Shown piece after piece: positions 25,021-33,164 of a stretch of 63,418 nt of DNA. The stretch is from Actinomycetota bacterium (GTDB taxonomy: Bacteria > Actinomycetota > Acidimicrobiia > Acidimicrobiales > CADCSY01). A program made the position numbers and the translations under genes. The number at the start of each line of letters is the position of its first letter. Position 1 is the first letter of the stretch. The stretch is from assembly GCA_004366205.1 (NCBI GenBank), contig SIRW01000053.1, positions 1 to 63,418 of the forward strand, in the 5' to 3' direction. The notes beneath the pieces were generated by a model that was not told where the DNA came from, did not search any database, and saw only the letters and a program-made list of their open reading frames with translations.

Positions 25021-26123
25021 GCGACGACGGCCGGAGAGCCGCCAGCGCGATGCGCGCCGTCGTGCGCGACAGCCGCATCATCGTGTGCTGCGGCACAGGC
25101 GGAGTGGGCAAGACCACCACCGCCGCCGTCCTCGCCCTCGAGGGCGCCCGCCAGGGCCGAAAGTCGGTGGTCGTCACCATCGACCCCGCCAAGCGGCTCG
25201 CCGACGCGCTGGGCCTCGCCAGCCTCACGAACGCGCCGAGCCGCATCGACGGCGACTGGCCGGGGGAGCTCTGGGCGCTGATGCTCGACACCAAGAGCAC
25301 CTTCGACGACCTCGTCACGACCTACGCCGAGAACGAGGCGCAGGCCCAGCGGATCCTCGACAACCGCTTCTACCGCAACATCTCCGGAGCCCTCTCGGGC
25401 ACCCAGGAGTACATGGCGTCCGAGAAGCTCTACGAGCTCCACGAGGAGTCCGGCTTCGACCTCGTCGTGGTCGACACGCCACCCACCCGCCACGCCCTGG
25501 ACTTCATCGACGCCTCGCGCCGGCTCGTCAACTTCCTCGACCACCGCCTGTTCCGCATGATCATGGCGCCGACCCGCGCGTACCTGCGGGCGGTGAACGT
25601 GGCCGCCCAGGCGTTCCTGCGGACGGTCTCGAAGGTCGTCGGCGGCGAGGTCATCGACGACGCCATCGCCTTCTTCAACGCCTTCGAGGGCATGGAGGAC
25701 GGGTTCCGCGAGCGGGCCGAGCGCGTGCAGGAGCTGCTGGCCGACCCCGCCACCTCGTTCGTGCTCGTGGCGTCGCCCCGGCGCGACACCGTGGAGGAGG
25801 CCCGCTTCTTCGCCCAGAAGCTGGCCGAGTCACAGATCCCGGTGCGGGCCCTGATCGTCAACCGCATGCACCCACGGTTCGGCGAGGGGCTCGCCGAGGC
25901 CGACCGCGAGCGGGCCGCGACGCTCGCCGGCACCCCGCTCGGCGCCCTCTACGAGAACCTGGCCGCGTTCCGCTCGGTCGCCGACCAGGAGGAGCACCAC
26001 CTGGCCGAGCTGGCCGGCGAGGTGGGCGACGCGCCGATCACGCGCGTCCCGTTCCTGTCCGACGACGTCCACGACCTTCACGGCCTCGCCGAGGTCGCGA
26101 GCCACCTGTTCGCCGCGTCCTGA
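25017..26123 (+). CDS. ArsA/Get3-like ATPase, second of a pair
   Basis: This 368-aa partner ATPase has P-loop CGTGGVGKTTT at about 25-35, where the signature lysine of GKGGVGKT is Thr. The segments VVTIDPAKRLADALGL and LVVVDTPPTRHALDFIDA are the switch regions. Loss of the signature lysine in one subunit suggests an obligate heterodimer with the upstream ATPase, in which one active site differs. The start overlaps the upstream stop (GTGA). The paired architecture matches Rv3679/Rv3680; the client proteins are unknown. Confidence 0.85.
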   Translation: MSDDGRRAASAMRAVVRDSRIIVCCGTGGVGKTTTAAVLALEGARQGRKSVVVTIDPAKRLADALGLASLTNAPSRIDGDWPGELWALMLDTKSTFDDLVTTYAENEAQAQRILDNRFYRNISGALSGTQEYMASEKLYELHEESGFDLVVVDTPPTRHALDFIDASRRLVNFLDHRLFRMIMAPTRAYLRAVNVAAQAFLRTVSKVVGGEVIDDAIAFFNAFEGMEDGFRERAERVQELLADPATSFVLVASPRRDTVEEARFFAQKLAESQIPVRALIVNRMHPRFGEGLAEADRERAATLAGTPLGALYENLAAFRSVADQEEHHLAELAGEVGDAPITRVPFLSDDVHDLHGLAEVASHLFAAS

Positions 26124-26150
26124 CCCCGATCGGCCCCCCGAGGGTGCCGC

Positions 26151-26363
26151 TCAGGCGTCGGAGCGGCGAGCGCCGTTGGGCGCCCCTGGCGCCCCGGCGG
26201 GGTCCGACGACGACTCGGCGGCCTCCTCGGCCTCGGCGCGCTTGCCGGCGATCACCAGCAGCACGCCCAGCACGGCCAGCGTGACCACCACCATCACCGC
26301 CGCGCTGGCGGGATGGTGCGCGAGCACGCCCGGGCCCGATCCCACGGCGGCCAGGAACCGCAC
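26151..26363 (-). CDS. Small membrane protein, function unknown
   Basis: This 70-aa product has one hydrophobic segment (about 18-40; SAAVMVVVTLAVLGVLLVIA) and an acidic, then Pro/Gly-rich tail. It starts with GTG 6 nt after the stop of the STAS gene and is probably co-transcribed. No family is recognised. Because it is short and GC-rich coding can be accidental, the call rests on the clear membrane helix and operon position. Confidence 0.45.
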   Translation of the reverse strand: MRFLAAVGSGPGVLAHHPASAAVMVVVTLAVLGVLLVIAGKRAEAEEAAESSSDPAGAPGAPNGARRSDA

Positions 26364-26369
26364 CCCGGC

Positions 26370-26714
26370 TCAGTCCTCCCGCGAGGCCAGCGCGGCGGCG
26401 GCCTCCTCGATGGTCTCGGCGACCATCGCCACCCGGTCGAAACCCGTGGTGTGCAGCAGGCGGCTGACCGACGTACGGGCGCAGCACACGGCGACGTCGC
26501 CCCCGCCCTCGCGGGCGCGGCGGACGCCGCCGATGAGCGCGCCGAGGCCCGCGGAGTCGAGGAACGGCACGCCCGAGAGGTCGATCAGGAGCCGCCGGGT
26601 GTCCGACAGGTCGCTGAGCGCCTCGCGGAACTGGCCCACGGTGTAGGCGTCGAGCTCGCCGACCGGCCGGCAGACCGTGTAGTCGTCGGTTCGGTCGATC
26701 TCGATCTCGAGCAC
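26370..26714 (-). CDS. STAS-domain anti-sigma factor antagonist
   Basis: This 114-aa single STAS domain has the conserved segment LLIDLSGVPFLDSAGLGAL; the Ser in FLDSAGL is the site usually phosphorylated by an anti-sigma kinase. Such proteins release a sigma factor by binding its anti-sigma factor when dephosphorylated. The GTG at 26714 has AGGAGG at ideal spacing, which decides the start inside a longer open frame. No anti-sigma kinase adjoins it. A second STAS protein is encoded at 35610-35945. Confidence 0.85.
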   Translation of the reverse strand: MLEIEIDRTDDYTVCRPVGELDAYTVGQFREALSDLSDTRRLLIDLSGVPFLDSAGLGALIGGVRRAREGGGDVAVCCARTSVSRLLHTTGFDRVAMVAETIEEAAAALASRED

Positions 26715-26833
26715 GGCTCCTCCTGGGGTCGCGTCGCGAAGCGCGCATCGTACCGGACGGGTGCGCGGCACCCAACGGTCCGGCGGCCGGCGCCCCACCG
26801 ACTGCCGTGTGGCCGTCGCTCCGGCGCCACGGC

Positions 26834-26839
26834 TAGCCT
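26834..26839 (+). promoter_or_regulatory. -10 box TAGCCT for the receiver-domain gene
   Basis: TAGCCT lies 8 nt before the GTG at 26848, with no Shine-Dalgarno sequence. Confidence 0.55.
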
Positions 26840-26847
26840 CGCCCGCC

Positions 26848-27318
26848 GTGACCGACGTGCTGATCGCCACCGACGCCGAGTGGGTGCACGACGACGTGGT
26901 CGCCGCCGTCGGCGGCCCCGACGTGACGGTCCGCTGGGTGCGCCGTGGGGCCGACGTCCTGCCCGCCGTACAGGATCGGGTGCCCGACATCGCCGTGCTC
27001 GACCTGCAGATCGGCAACATGGGCGCCATGGCCGTGTGCCTCGAGCTGCGCCTGGAGGAGAGCGCCGACCGCCTCCCGCACGTGCCCGTGCTGATGCTGC
27101 TCGACCGAATCGCCGACGTGTTCCTCGCCCGCCGCTCCCAGGCCGAGGGGTGGCTGGTCAAGCCGGTCGACCCCATCCGCCTGCGCCGGGCCGTCCAGGC
27201 GGTGCTGACCGGCGAGACCTACGCCGAGCGCCTGCCGGGCGTCGTCACCGACCTGGCCGCCACCGGCCCGGCCGCGGCGCCCGCGCCGACCGGGGGGACC
27301 GGCGCCGGCGTCGGGTAG
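26848..27318 (+). CDS. Stand-alone response-regulator receiver protein
   Basis: This 156-aa protein has a CheY-like receiver (about 3-122) with the phospho-acceptor D52 (VLDLQIGNMG) and the conserved Lys in WLVKPVDP (K104). The usual Thr/Ser after strand 4 appears replaced (VPVLMLLDR). A short Pro/Ala/Gly tail follows and there is no output domain. It may serve a phosphorelay or a kinase encoded elsewhere. It is divergent from the STAS gene and ends just before tRNA-Pro. Confidence 0.8.
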   Translation: MTDVLIATDAEWVHDDVVAAVGGPDVTVRWVRRGADVLPAVQDRVPDIAVLDLQIGNMGAMAVCLELRLEESADRLPHVPVLMLLDRIADVFLARRSQAEGWLVKPVDPIRLRRAVQAVLTGETYAERLPGVVTDLAATGPAAAPAPTGGTGAGVG

Positions 27319-27333
27319 CATCGGCGGCTGCAC

Positions 27334-27411
27334 CGGGAAGTGGCGCAGCTTGGTTAGCGCGCAGCGTTCGGGACGCTGAGGTCGCGGGTTCAAATCCCGC
27401 CTTCCCGACCA
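27334..27411 (+). tRNA. tRNA-Pro (anticodon CGG)
   Basis: A full cloverleaf is visible. Acceptor CGGGAAG pairs with CTTCCCG. The D-arm is GCGC/GCGC, the anticodon stem CAGCG/CGCTG encloses loop TTCGGGA (anticodon CGG), and the T-arm is GCGGG-TTCAAAT-CCCGC. The discriminator is A, and CCA is encoded at 27409-27411. Confidence 0.97.
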
Positions 27412-27465
27412 CCGAGGGCGACGGCCGAGTCCCGCCGGGGGGTCGCCCCCTCCCCCGGGGCCCCG

Positions 27466-27471
27466 TAGCCT
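27466..27471 (+). promoter_or_regulatory. -10 box TAGCCT for the NUDIX-flavodoxin operon
   Basis: TAGCCT lies 7 nt before ATG 27479. Confidence 0.55.
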
Positions 27472-27478
27472 CTCCCGC

Positions 27479-27970
27479 ATGGGGTTCGGTCGTGCCGGGG
27501 ATCGTGGCGGGTCGGGCGACGGGTTCGTGACCGTCGCCGACGGCACCCGCCGCTGGGGGCGGTTCGGCGCCGCCGGGGTGCTCGCCCGCCACGTGTGCGA
27601 GGAGGGCCACACCTGGTTCTTCCTCGCCCGCCGCTCGCAGTGGTGCCACCAAGGGGGGTGCTGGGCCATCCCCGGGGGCGCCATCGACCACGGCGAGGAG
27701 CCGCTGGTCGCCGCCCTGCGGGAGCTGACCGAGGAGGTCGGGGTCACCGTCGAGCACTACGAGGTCGCCGAGCTCCACGAGGACGACCACGGCGGCTGGT
27801 CGTACTGGACCGCGGTGATCGACGTCGCCCACCGCTTCGCGGTGCCCGGCGAGCTCCACTGGGAGACGGCCGAGGCCCGCTGGGTGCGGGCCGACGAGGT
27901 GCCCACCCTGGAGCTGCTCGACGCGTTCCGGGCCACGCTCGACCGCCTCGGCCTGCTGCCCGCCGGCTGA
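27479..27970 (+). CDS. NUDIX hydrolase
   Basis: This 163-aa protein has a complete NUDIX box, GGAIDHGEEPLVAALREL followed by TEEVGV (about 60-84). It resembles bacterial 8-oxo-dGTPase/ADP-ribose pyrophosphatase-like members of about 150 aa, and HWETAEARWV is the typical late strand-helix. The substrate cannot be told. Its stop overlaps the start of the flavodoxin-like gene (TGATG), so the two are co-translated. Confidence 0.88.
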   Translation: MGFGRAGDRGGSGDGFVTVADGTRRWGRFGAAGVLARHVCEEGHTWFFLARRSQWCHQGGCWAIPGGAIDHGEEPLVAALRELTEEVGVTVEHYEVAELHEDDHGGWSYWTAVIDVAHRFAVPGELHWETAEARWVRADEVPTLELLDAFRATLDRLGLLPAG

Positions 27971-28428
27971 TGGCCACGCTGCTGTTCGTGCACCACACGG
28001 CGTCACCCGCGATGCACGACCTGTACGAGGCGGTCCTCGCCGGCGCCACCGACGACGCCATCGAGGGCGTCGACGTGGTCGTGCGCCCGGCCCTGGGCGC
28101 CACCGTCCCCGACGTGCTGGCCGCCGACGCCTACCTGCTCGGCACGCCCGCGAACTTCGGGTACATGTCCGGCGCCCTCAAGCACTTCTTCGACACGGTG
28201 TACTACCCGTGCCTGGAGGCGACGACCGGCCGGCCCTACGCCCTGTACGTGCACGGCAACAACGACACCGCCGGGGCGGTCCGGGCCGTCGAGACCATCG
28301 CCACCGGCCTGCGCTGGAAGCGGGCCCGGCCCGCCCTCACGGTCATCGGCAGCCCGTCGCGCGAGGACCTCGACGCCTGCTGGGAGCTGGGCGCCGCCCT
28401 CGCCGCCGGCCTCACGCTCGACCCGTAG
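27970..28428 (+). CDS. Flavodoxin-like / NADPH-dependent FMN reductase family protein
   Basis: This 152-aa flavodoxin-fold protein has an N-terminal strand and phosphate loop (LLFVHHTASPAMHDLYEAV) and the FMN-contact region LLGTPANFGYMSGALKHFFD. Proteins of this kind are FMN-dependent oxidoreductases or electron carriers. It starts on the last base of the NUDIX stop. The downstream 228 nt hold the second palindromic repeat family and then asd. Confidence 0.82.
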   Translation: MATLLFVHHTASPAMHDLYEAVLAGATDDAIEGVDVVVRPALGATVPDVLAADAYLLGTPANFGYMSGALKHFFDTVYYPCLEATTGRPYALYVHGNNDTAGAVRAVETIATGLRWKRARPALTVIGSPSREDLDACWELGAALAAGLTLDP

Positions 28429-28462
28429 GGCCGGCCGGCGTGCCCGCTCCGCCCCCACCACC

Positions 28463-28576
28463 CCGCGAGCTCGAGGCCCAGCGCACCGGAACCCGCCACG
28501 CCCAGCCTCGAGAACGCGCAGCACCGCGAGCTCGAGGCCCAGCGCACCGGAGCCCGGCACGCCCAGCCTCGAGAAC
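28463..28576. repeat. Tandem 53-nt repeat with CTCGAGG inverted ends (2 units, period 61)
   Basis: Two nearly identical 53-nt units lie at 28463-28515 and 28524-28576. Each contains CTCGAGG and, 29 nt further on, CCTCGAG, a 7-bp terminal inverted repeat spanning 43 nt. The architecture resembles the 45-nt repeat family, but the sequence is unrelated. The units fill most of the 228-nt gap between the flavodoxin-like gene and asd. Confidence 0.85.
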
Positions 28577-28644
28577 GGGAAGGGTGGCGGGAAGGGGGGA
28601 CCGGAGCGGGGTGGAATCGTCGGGGCCGGGGCGAGGGGGGCCGG

Positions 28645-29682
<1,038 letters not shown>

Positions 29683-29709
29683 GCCCCGCCGTCCACGTGC
29701 GGGCGAGCC

Positions 29710-29991
29710 TCAGGCGCAGGCGCACGGCAGCCGCCCGCAGGCCGGGCACCCCGCGGCGTAGCGGTGGGCCGCCTCGTCCAGCGAGAGGTCCAGCTGGTCG
29801 GCGAGCGACGCCAGCCACGCCAGCACGTCGCCGAGCTCGTGCAGCTGGTCCTCCCGGGTGCCCTTCCGCACCGCTCGGGCCAGCTCGCCGAGCTCCTCGG
29901 TGAGCCACGCGACCGTCGCGGGCACACCCCGGGCCCGGTCCCGGGCGCCGTAGGTGCGGGCCATGAGGGCCTGGAACTCGGCGAGCTGCAT
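29710..29991 (-). CDS. MazG-like nucleotide pyrophosphohydrolase
   Basis: This 93-aa all-alpha NTP pyrophosphohydrolase has metal-binding motifs WLTEELGELARAV (EExxE) and ELGDVLAWL (ExxD). The C-terminus carries a small cysteine cluster (GCPACGRLPCAC) that may bind zinc. Single-domain MazG-like enzymes clean up non-canonical nucleotides. The ATG at 29991 removes an upstream extension without family similarity. It converges on asd with a 27-nt gap. Confidence 0.8.
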   Translation of the reverse strand: MQLAEFQALMARTYGARDRARGVPATVAWLTEELGELARAVRKGTREDQLHELGDVLAWLASLADQLDLSLDEAAHRYAAGCPACGRLPCACA

Positions 29992-30101
29992 GCCGCCAGT
30001 CTGGCGCGCCGCCGGTGGGCCGCCGATCGTCACGCGTTCGTAACGTGCCGGACGCGACCCCGACACGTGCAGGGGTACGGACGGGTACGGAGGTGGACCA
30101 G

Positions 30102-30287
30102 ATGGATCGCTCCGGACGGCAGGTGATCGACGGCGCGGCGGCGGTGGTGTTCGGCAGGCGCCACCTGCGACGGCACCTCCTGCTGAACCACCCGCTCACC
30201 GCCGACCGGGTCCGGTGGGTGCTCCTGCTCGCCGAGCGGCGGGCCGCCGCGGCCGAGCGGCAAGCGGAGGCGCGCTCGACGGCCTGA
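30102..30287 (+). CDS. Small basic helical protein, unknown
   Basis: This 61-aa product is Arg/Ala-rich and predicted helical; no family is recognised. The start is well supported by a strong Shine-Dalgarno GGAGGT (30089-30094), 7 nt before the ATG. It sits between the divergent mazG-like gene and the convergent lysC, so it is a single-gene unit. Confidence 0.5.
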   Translation: MDRSGRQVIDGAAAVVFGRRHLRRHLLLNHPLTADRVRWVLLLAERRAAAAERQAEARSTA

Positions 30288-30324
30288 GCCCGGCCGGCCC
30301 ACCAGCGACGCGGCGGCGCCGCCG

Positions 30325-31554
30325 CTACGAGGTGACGACGCGGTCGAGCTCGAAGGCCCGGTGCAGGGCCTGCACGGCTTCGTCGACGGCCTCGCCCCGC
30401 ACGACGCAGGAGATGCGGATGGCGCTGGTGGAGATCATCTCGATGTTGATGCCGGCGGCGGCGAGGGTCTCGAACATGGTGGCGGCCACACCCGGATGGG
30501 TCTTCATGCCGGCCCCCACCACCGAGACCCGGGCGATGTCGGGATCGGCGGTGACGCCGCTGGCGCCGACCTCGGGCCGCAGCGCCTCGCTGACCTCGAG
30601 GGCGGCATCGAGGTCCTCCCGGGGGACGGTGAAGGAGATGTCGGTGGTGCCCTCGAGCGAGACGTTCTGCACGATCATGTCGACGTTCACGTCGCGCTCG
30701 GCGAGGGCCCGGAACAGCTGGCCGGCGACGCCGGGCTTGTCGGGCACGCCCGCCACGGTCACCTTGGCCTCGGACGTGTCGTGGGTGACGGCGGAGATGA
30801 TCGCCTGCTCCATGGTGGGGTCCTCCTCGGTGGCCCAGGTGCCGGGCTCCCAGGTGAAGCTGGAACGGATGTGGAGGGGCACGTGGTGGTTGCGGGCGAA
30901 CTCCACGGCCCGCATGGCGGGCTTCGGGCAGCCCGTGGCCGTCATCTCCAGCAGCTCGTCGAAGGACAGGCGCTGGAGGCGGCGGGCGTCGGGCACGATG
31001 CGGGGATCGGCCGTGAAGATGCCCGACACGTCGGTGTAGAGCTCGCAGGCATCGGCCTGGAGCGTGGCGGCGAGCGCCACGGCGGTCGTGTCGGAGCCGC
31101 CGCGACCGAGGAACGTGACGTCGTGGGTCTCGTGCGACACGCCCTGGGCGCCACCGACGACGGGGACCCGCCCCGCGGCCAGGGCGGCGCGTAGCCGATC
31201 GCCCCGCACCTCGAGGATCTTGGCGTTGCGGTGGGTGGTGTCGGTGATGAACCCCGACTGGCTGCCCGTGAAGGACACGGCGTCGACGCCGACGTCGGCG
31301 AGGGCCATGGCCACCAGGGCGGCGGCCTTGCGGTCGCCGGCGGTGATCAGCATGTCGAGCTCGCGCCCCGGCGGCCGGCGGCTGACCTGGCTGGCGAGGT
31401 GGAGGAGCTCGTCGGTCTCGGACCCCATGGCGCTGACGACGAGCACCACGTCGTCGCCGCGCCGGCGGGTGCGAGCGACGTGGTCGGCGACGGCCCGCAT
31501 GCGCTCGGGGTCGGCGACGGACGTGCCGCCGTACTTCTGGACGATCAGGGCCAT
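30325..31554 (-). CDS. lysC: Aspartate kinase
   Basis: This 409-aa enzyme phosphorylates aspartate, the first step toward Lys, Thr and Met. It has the N-terminal VQKYGGTSVA, a kinase core with GRGGSDTTAVALAA and ELYTDVSGIFTADPR, and two C-terminal ACT domains (from about 265) that usually bind lysine and threonine for feedback control. The length matches actinobacterial alpha-type LysC. No internal beta-subunit start was examined in detail. A TAGGTT box lies 10 nt from the ATG. Confidence 0.95.
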   Translation of the reverse strand: MALIVQKYGGTSVADPERMRAVADHVARTRRRGDDVVLVVSAMGSETDELLHLASQVSRRPPGRELDMLITAGDRKAAALVAMALADVGVDAVSFTGSQSGFITDTTHRNAKILEVRGDRLRAALAAGRVPVVGGAQGVSHETHDVTFLGRGGSDTTAVALAATLQADACELYTDVSGIFTADPRIVPDARRLQRLSFDELLEMTATGCPKPAMRAVEFARNHHVPLHIRSSFTWEPGTWATEEDPTMEQAIISAVTHDTSEAKVTVAGVPDKPGVAGQLFRALAERDVNVDMIVQNVSLEGTTDISFTVPREDLDAALEVSEALRPEVGASGVTADPDIARVSVVGAGMKTHPGVAATMFETLAAAGINIEMISTSAIRISCVVRGEAVDEAVQALHRAFELDRVVTS

Positions 31555-31564
31555 GGTCCGGCCA

Positions 31565-31570
31565 AACCTA
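31565..31570 (-). promoter_or_regulatory. -10 box TAGGTT for lysC
   Basis: On the minus strand TAGGTT lies 10 nt before the ATG at 31554, giving a leader of only a few bases or none. Confidence 0.45.
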
Positions 31571-31629
31571 CCGCTTGGCGGTCGGGCCGCCGCAGTGGCG
31601 GACGGGGCCCCGGCCCGGGCGCAGGCGGG

Positions 31630-32127
31630 CTAGGCGACGCCGACGGGCTGGTCGCTGGCGCTCACCAGCGCGCCCCAGGCGTTCAGGCGCTCGACGAGCT
31701 CGCGCTCGTCGAGGTGCATGATCGACGCCAGAGCCCGCAGGTCCTCCCGCCGCACCGAGAGCACCCGGCCGTTCCAGTCGCCGCGCTCGACCACGATGGC
31801 GTGCGCGTACCGGGCCACCGGCGCCGCCTCTCCCACGGCGTCGAGGGCCTCGAGGTCGAGCACGAGCTTGCCGGGCGGGTCGGTCGGGATCCGGTCCCGC
31901 AGGTCGATCTCGCCCAGCAGCACGGACATGGGCACCCCGTAGAACTCCGCCAGCTCGCGGAGCCGGGGCAGCGTGAGGTTCCGGAACCCCCGCTCGTAGG
32001 CGCCCACCGCCGAGGCGCTCCACCGCCCTCCGGAGATGCGCTCGACCTCATCGAGCGACAACCGGCGCTGGCGCCGGACCGCTCGGAGCCGGCGGCCCAC
32101 CTCAGCAGAGAAGCTGTTGTCGGACAT
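31630..32127 (-). CDS. bldD: BldD-like XRE regulator with c-di-GMP-binding motif
   Basis: This 165-aa protein aligns along its length with Streptomyces BldD. An N-terminal XRE helix-turn-helix (about 8-72; VGAYERG and LAEFYGVP) is followed by a C-terminal domain containing PGKLVLDLEAL. The BldD c-di-GMP motif RxD-x8-RxxD is intact: R115, D117, R126, D129 (RGDWNGRVLSVRRED). In Streptomyces, c-di-GMP drives BldD dimerisation and represses developmental genes. Here it implies c-di-GMP control of transcription, though the regulon is unknown. Confidence 0.9.
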   Translation of the reverse strand: MSDNSFSAEVGRRLRAVRRQRRLSLDEVERISGGRWSASAVGAYERGFRNLTLPRLRELAEFYGVPMSVLLGEIDLRDRIPTDPPGKLVLDLEALDAVGEAAPVARYAHAIVVERGDWNGRVLSVRREDLRALASIMHLDERELVERLNAWGALVSASDQPVGVA

Positions 32128-32297
32128 GGTCTGTCGGACCCCTTGTGCGTTGTCGGTCCCGGCCACACCCCGGGACGATGTTTCGAGCAGGTGACGTATT
32201 CGACACGCAGGGTCGGGATTCCCCCTCAGAACGTGAAGGAATTGGGTCGTTCGGCCTATGCCCCGCCCCCGACGGGCGCGCGGGACGGAGCGGCCGG

Positions 32298-32303
32298 TAT
32301 GGT
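32298..32303 (+). promoter_or_regulatory. -10 box TATGGT for the cyclophilin gene
   Basis: TATGGT lies 9 nt before ATG 32313. The 185-nt gap to the divergent bldD gene shows no other clear element; I could not see a convincing BldD box. Confidence 0.45.
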
Positions 32304-32312
32304 CCTGCCCCC

Positions 32313-33149
32313 ATGGGCACCGCCAAGCGCGAGCGCAAGAAGCAGGCACGCCAGGCCCGGCTCGAAGCCGAGCAGGCCGCCGCCCGGCGCGCCAACCGCC
32401 TCCGGCGCCTCATCGCCCTGGCCGTCGGCGTGGTGGCCGTGTTCCTGCTCCTGGTCCTCATCACCCGCGGAGGCGGCGACGACCAACCCGTCGAGACCGG
32501 CGACGACAACGGCGTGGTGGACGACGACGGGGCGCCCGGCGACGATCCCGACGCCGAGCCGGCGGCGTTCGAGTACGGCACGGGCGCGTGCCCGCCTGAG
32601 GACCCGGGCGAGCTCGACGAGCCCCGCCGCCAGTTCGACGACGCCCACCAGCTGTGCATCGACCCGGAGAGGTCGTATCAGGCCGTCATCGAGACCACCC
32701 TGGGCGACATCACCGTCGAGCTGCATCCCGACCGCGCCCCCGGCACGGTCAACAACTTCGTCGCCCTGGCGCGCTGGCGGTTCTACGAGGGCGCCACCTT
32801 CCACCGGGTGATCGCCGGGTTCATGGTGCAGGGCGGCGACCCCGTCGGCGATCCCCCCGGCACCGGCGGGCCCGGCTACACGATCGCCGAGGAGGAGCCC
32901 GCCCCGGGCGACTACCAGGTGGGGTCGGTGGCCATGGCGAAGACGGCCGCGCCGAGCTCGACCGGCAGCCAGTTCTTCATCGTCACCGGGCCCCAGGGGG
33001 TGGCGCTGCCCCCGGAGTACTCGCTGTTCGGCACCGTGATCGACGGCATGGACGTGGTCGAGCAGATCGAGGCGGCCGAGACCGACGCCCGGGACAAGCC
33101 CGTCGAGGACATCGAGATCATCTCGGTCACGATCATCGAGGGCGACTAG
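32313..33149 (+). CDS. Membrane-anchored cyclophilin-type peptidyl-prolyl isomerase
   Basis: This 278-aa protein has a basic cytoplasmic N-terminus, one membrane segment (about 30-50), an acidic linker (about 55-85) and a cyclophilin domain (about 125-275). Family motifs include FHRVIAGFMVQGGDP and STGSQFFIVTG. The single-copy secreted or membrane-bound cyclophilin is common in actinobacteria and assists folding outside the membrane. Its start is set by ATG 32313 with the TATGGT box upstream. It converges on the sensor kinase gene 15 nt downstream. Confidence 0.88.
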   Translation: MGTAKRERKKQARQARLEAEQAAARRANRLRRLIALAVGVVAVFLLLVLITRGGGDDQPVETGDDNGVVDDDGAPGDDPDAEPAAFEYGTGACPPEDPGELDEPRRQFDDAHQLCIDPERSYQAVIETTLGDITVELHPDRAPGTVNNFVALARWRFYEGATFHRVIAGFMVQGGDPVGDPPGTGGPGYTIAEEEPAPGDYQVGSVAMAKTAAPSSTGSQFFIVTGPQGVALPPEYSLFGTVIDGMDVVEQIEAAETDARDKPVEDIEIISVTIIEGD

Positions 33150-33164
33150 CCCGGTCAGCGGCGG

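Noticed and set aside
23983-26123. Arsenite efflux (ArsA) operon
   Set aside because: No ArsB/ArsD/ArsR partners adjoin it, and the paired architecture with whiB and a PBP nearby fits the Rv3679/Rv3680-type Get3-like pair.
31555-31629. Lysine riboswitch upstream of lysC
   Set aside because: The TAGGTT box lies 10 nt from the ATG and the gap is 75 nt, leaving no room for a riboswitch leader.
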